NCBI RefSeq assembly: GCF_020278625.1
Contig: NZ_JADAKK010000001.1
Coordinates: 8,689 to 37,481, forward strand
Origin: Wolbachia endosymbiont of Mansonella ozzardi
GTDB lineage: Bacteria > Pseudomonadota > Alphaproteobacteria > Rickettsiales > Anaplasmataceae
Reading direction: 5' to 3'
Length of the DNA: 28,793 nucleotides
Under the pieces are notes generated by a model that saw only the letters and a list, made by a program, of their open reading frames with translations, made no database searches and was not told where the DNA came from. A program made the translations under genes and the position numbers. This document shows, one piece after another, positions 26,363-28,793 of this stretch (the first letter of the stretch is position 1; the number at the start of each line of letters is the position of its first letter).

Positions 26363-28486
26363 ATGCTAAAAAAACATCTGAAATCAGCAATATACATATC
26401 GCTCCTGATATATATATATATATCAGTTTTTAGCTACAACTATAAAGATCCATCCTTAAACACAGCTACAGATGAAGGAGTGACGAATTTAGGTGGAATA
26501 GTAGGCTCATATTTAGCTGATATATTAGTTCAATTTCTTGGATTAACTAGTATTGCAATAGCTACAACTATAGTTTATTTTTTGACCCTCAGACCATCAA
26601 AAAGGTTGCTGAAAATTCTCTACTTAGCATTAATCAATTTAGGAATATGCGCTATATTATCACAACTTTCGCTCGGCATTACTGTAAGGTATATGCACGG
26701 TGGAATAATAGGAAACGCACTAATTAGTAACTATCCGTTTTATATATTCACAGCAGCAGTGTCAGCAGGTACTGTAGGATTAATTGGCTGGAAGAGAACG
26801 ATTTACTTTATATTTTTCTTGTGTAAAAAAACAGCTTTACTTTTTGTAAATGTTCTGTTTTTCAGGTTACGTAAAACTGCTGAACATTCTATTGCATCAT
26901 CAGTAGTAGAAGAAAAACATAGAGTTCAAATTGCTACCAGACAACAACCAAAAAAGAGGCAAGGAAAAGCCACTGGAGAGATTTTTAAACCTTCTAATGG
27001 ATTTGAGTTTCCAAGTATTCATTTACTTTCCAAAGCAGAAGAGTCTTTGCAGAGAAAACAGCTAAACGAAATGGAGAGCAATAAGAATCTATCCTTGCTG
27101 GAGCAAGTTTTAAATGATTTTGGTGTGCAAGGGAAAATCATCAATGTATGTTACGGCCCGGTTGTGACTTTATACAAACTTGAGCCACAGGCTGGTACAA
27201 AGTCTGCAAGAGTAATTGGTCTTGCAGATGACATTGCACGTTCAATGAGTGCGCTCTCTGCGCGTATTTCAATAATTCGTGGACAAAACGCCATGGGAAT
27301 AGAATTGCCAAATAAGGAGAGAGAAATTGTCATGCTGCGTGATTTACTCGAGTCGCCGGAATATCAAAATGCGAACTTAAATCTTCCAATTGCACTTGGC
27401 AAAGAAATAAGCGGAAAATCAGTTATTGCAGATTTAGCCAAAATGCCACACTTACTTGTTGCTGGAACCACAGGATCGGGCAAGTCAGTTGCAATTAACA
27501 CCATGATTCTTTCACTCGTTTATCGATTAAATCCTAATGAATGTAAGATGATAATGATCGATCCCAAAATGCTTGAGCTTTCAATATATGATGCAATACC
27601 GCATCTAATAACACCAGTAGTAACAGAGCCAAAAAAAGCTGTTACTGCTCTTAAGTGGATAGTAAAAGAGATGGAAAATCGCTATCGCATGATGTCGTAT
27701 TTAAATGTACGCAATGTGATAAACTATAACCAAAAAATCACGGAAGCGATGAATAGTGGGATACAATTGGAACGTGTTGTGCAAATTGGATTTGACTCAA
27801 CAACAGGCAAACCCTTATTTGAAAAAATACCAATCAAGATGGAAACATTTCCATATATCGTGGTGATCGTGGATGAAATGGCAGATTTGATGCTCGTTGC
27901 TGGCAAAGAAATAGAGTGCTCTATTCAGCGTTTAGCGCAAATGGCTAGGGCTGCAGGAATACACATCATAATGGCAACACAACGTCCATCTGTAGATGTG
28001 ATAACAGGTGTGATAAAGGCAAACTTCCCAACGAGAATCAGTTTTGCTGTGACTTCTAAAATAGATAGCAGAACAATACTTGGTGAACAGGGGGCTGAAC
28101 AATTGCTCGGTATGGGTGATATGCTCTATATGGTTTCTGGCGGTAAGATTATTAGAGTTCACGGCCCTTTTGTGAGTGATAATGAAGTGCAAAGTATAGT
28201 CGATCACCTAAAAACGCAAGGTGAGCCAAACTACATGGAGGAAATCACCAAAGAGGATGAAAATTCCTCTGCAGAATTAAACGGCGAAACAGAGGATGAA
28301 GAGAACGACCTGTACAACCAAGCAGTGGCTATCATTCAGAGAGATAAAAAGGTTTCAACTAGTTACATTCAACGGCAACTTAGAATAGGTTATAACAGAG
28401 CTGCAAATATTGTCGAAAGAATGGAAAAAGAAGGCATTGTCAGCGCCCCAAACTATTCGGGAAAGAGAGAGATACTGATAGAATAG
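26363..28486 (+). CDS. ftsK: DNA translocase FtsK
   Basis: Septal DNA translocase that clears and aligns chromosome ends at division, 707 residues. The N-terminus has about four membrane helices (residues 8-28, 50-75, 83-103, 125-150). A short linker (~170-240) follows instead of the long one in E. coli. The motor domain has Walker A AGTTGSGKS (residues 367-375), DPKMLELS-YDAIPHL, Walker B VVIVDEMADLM (D504-E505) and MATQRPSVDVITGVIKANFP. The winged-helix gamma domain, which reads KOPS-type sites, is near the end (STSYIQRQLRIGYNRAANIV, then EGIVSAP). The frame is intact. Confidence 0.97.
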   Translation: MLKKHLKSAIYISLLIYIYISVFSYNYKDPSLNTATDEGVTNLGGIVGSYLADILVQFLGLTSIAIATTIVYFLTLRPSKRLLKILYLALINLGICAILSQLSLGITVRYMHGGIIGNALISNYPFYIFTAAVSAGTVGLIGWKRTIYFIFFLCKKTALLFVNVLFFRLRKTAEHSIASSVVEEKHRVQIATRQQPKKRQGKATGEIFKPSNGFEFPSIHLLSKAEESLQRKQLNEMESNKNLSLLEQVLNDFGVQGKIINVCYGPVVTLYKLEPQAGTKSARVIGLADDIARSMSALSARISIIRGQNAMGIELPNKEREIVMLRDLLESPEYQNANLNLPIALGKEISGKSVIADLAKMPHLLVAGTTGSGKSVAINTMILSLVYRLNPNECKMIMIDPKMLELSIYDAIPHLITPVVTEPKKAVTALKWIVKEMENRYRMMSYLNVRNVINYNQKITEAMNSGIQLERVVQIGFDSTTGKPLFEKIPIKMETFPYIVVIVDEMADLMLVAGKEIECSIQRLAQMARAAGIHIIMATQRPSVDVITGVIKANFPTRISFAVTSKIDSRTILGEQGAEQLLGMGDMLYMVSGGKIIRVHGPFVSDNEVQSIVDHLKTQGEPNYMEEITKEDENSSAELNGETEDEENDLYNQAVAIIQRDKKVSTSYIQRQLRIGYNRAANIVERMEKEGIVSAPNYSGKREILIE

Positions 28487-28520
28487 ACTTCTTGCATAGT
28501 TTTCGGCAGCGCGTTGAATG

Positions 28521-28793
28521 AAACAAAAATTGCTTGACAATCTTCGCCATTACCCTTTATCACAGTACTGAAGCTATTATTTATCTTCAGTCCTTGTAGA
28601 TTAAACGACAGAAAACTCAATGTACTTGACTTCTTATGTTTAATTTTTTGCACTATATTCACCTCATGTCTTTATAAACTTTCAAGGTTTTTACTTAAAT
28701 ATAAGCTAAAATACGCTTGTTAAAGTGTTTAAGACATTATCCAACGTCGGATTTTAAAATAAAGAGAGGAATAACTAGCTAACAGGGTTTCTT
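28521..28793 (+). repeat. Dispersed ~270-bp repeat, copy D (continues past the window)
   Basis: Plus-oriented copy right after ftsK. It begins GCTTGACAATCTTCGCCATT, contains TATCTTCAGTCCTTGTAGAT, CTTTATAAACTTTCAAGGTT and CTTGTTAAAGTGTTTAAGAC, and ends at the window edge with ACTAGCTAACAGGGTTTCTT. It is the best match to copy A (complement) and to the 3' part of copy B. Confidence 0.8.

Noticed and set aside
26400..26430. ATATAT run in ftsK as a microsatellite of interest
   Set aside because: It encodes the first membrane helix (IYIYIS) and fits the AT-rich codon use.

Overview
The window reads as a chromosomal segment of a Wolbachia-like alphaproteobacterium (order Rickettsiales). The DNA is AT-rich. 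The gene set fits this group: a circularly permuted (two-piece) ssrA with an ANDNF...ALAA tag, an alphaproteobacterial SspB, ThyX, a short FtsK, MurA and MurF, and nuoA-nuoB-nuoC next to a malate dehydrogenase. Intact housekeeping genes are mixed with decayed insertion sequences, ankyrin genes and dispersed palindromic repeats, as is typical of arthropod Wolbachia. The assignment rests on recognising protein families and layout; no database search was run.

Layout. Positions 1-1,900 hold a divergent DnaQ-like exonuclease gene with an unusual tail, tRNA-Glu(TTC) with a good promoter, one copy of a ~270-bp dispersed repeat and an IS630-type transposase scrap. Positions 1,877-4,251 (minus) hold an NDUFA9-like SDR gene and murF. 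Positions 4,438-8,187 (plus) form a tight run: an unknown protein, a HIT protein, nuoA, nuoB, nuoC and mdh. Positions 8,193-10,090 (minus) hold tatD, rppH and a P-loop kinase-like gene broken by a frameshift. Positions 10,256-11,894 (plus) hold rsfS and tyrS. Positions 11,895-13,020 contain a frameshifted SWIM zinc-finger gene and a second repeat copy. Positions 13,023-15,275 hold a membrane-anchored J-domain gene, nfu and hisS.

Positions 15,276-18,695 (minus) are a graveyard: a miniature IS982-type remnant, a decayed ankyrin-repeat gene and a full-length but heavily mutated priA. Directly beside it, 18,862-22,122 (plus) is a fully open 1,086-codon gene. It encodes two tandem collagenase-like metallopeptidase modules; the first has lost its HExxH site and the second keeps HELGH plus a downstream glutamate. 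This is the most notable gene in the window. Positions 22,195-24,444 (minus) hold thyX and murA; murA carries an in-frame palindromic element.

Positions 24,775-25,048 hold a third repeat copy. A strong promoter then drives the split tmRNA, followed immediately by sspB, whose product recognises the tag that tmRNA adds. A YggT-family gene and ftsK follow, and the window ends in a fourth repeat copy.

Functional links: nuoABC and mdh serve the TCA cycle and respiration; murF and murA serve lipid II synthesis; ssrA and sspB serve ribosome rescue and ClpXP-directed degradation; hisS, tyrS, tRNA-Glu and rsfS serve translation.
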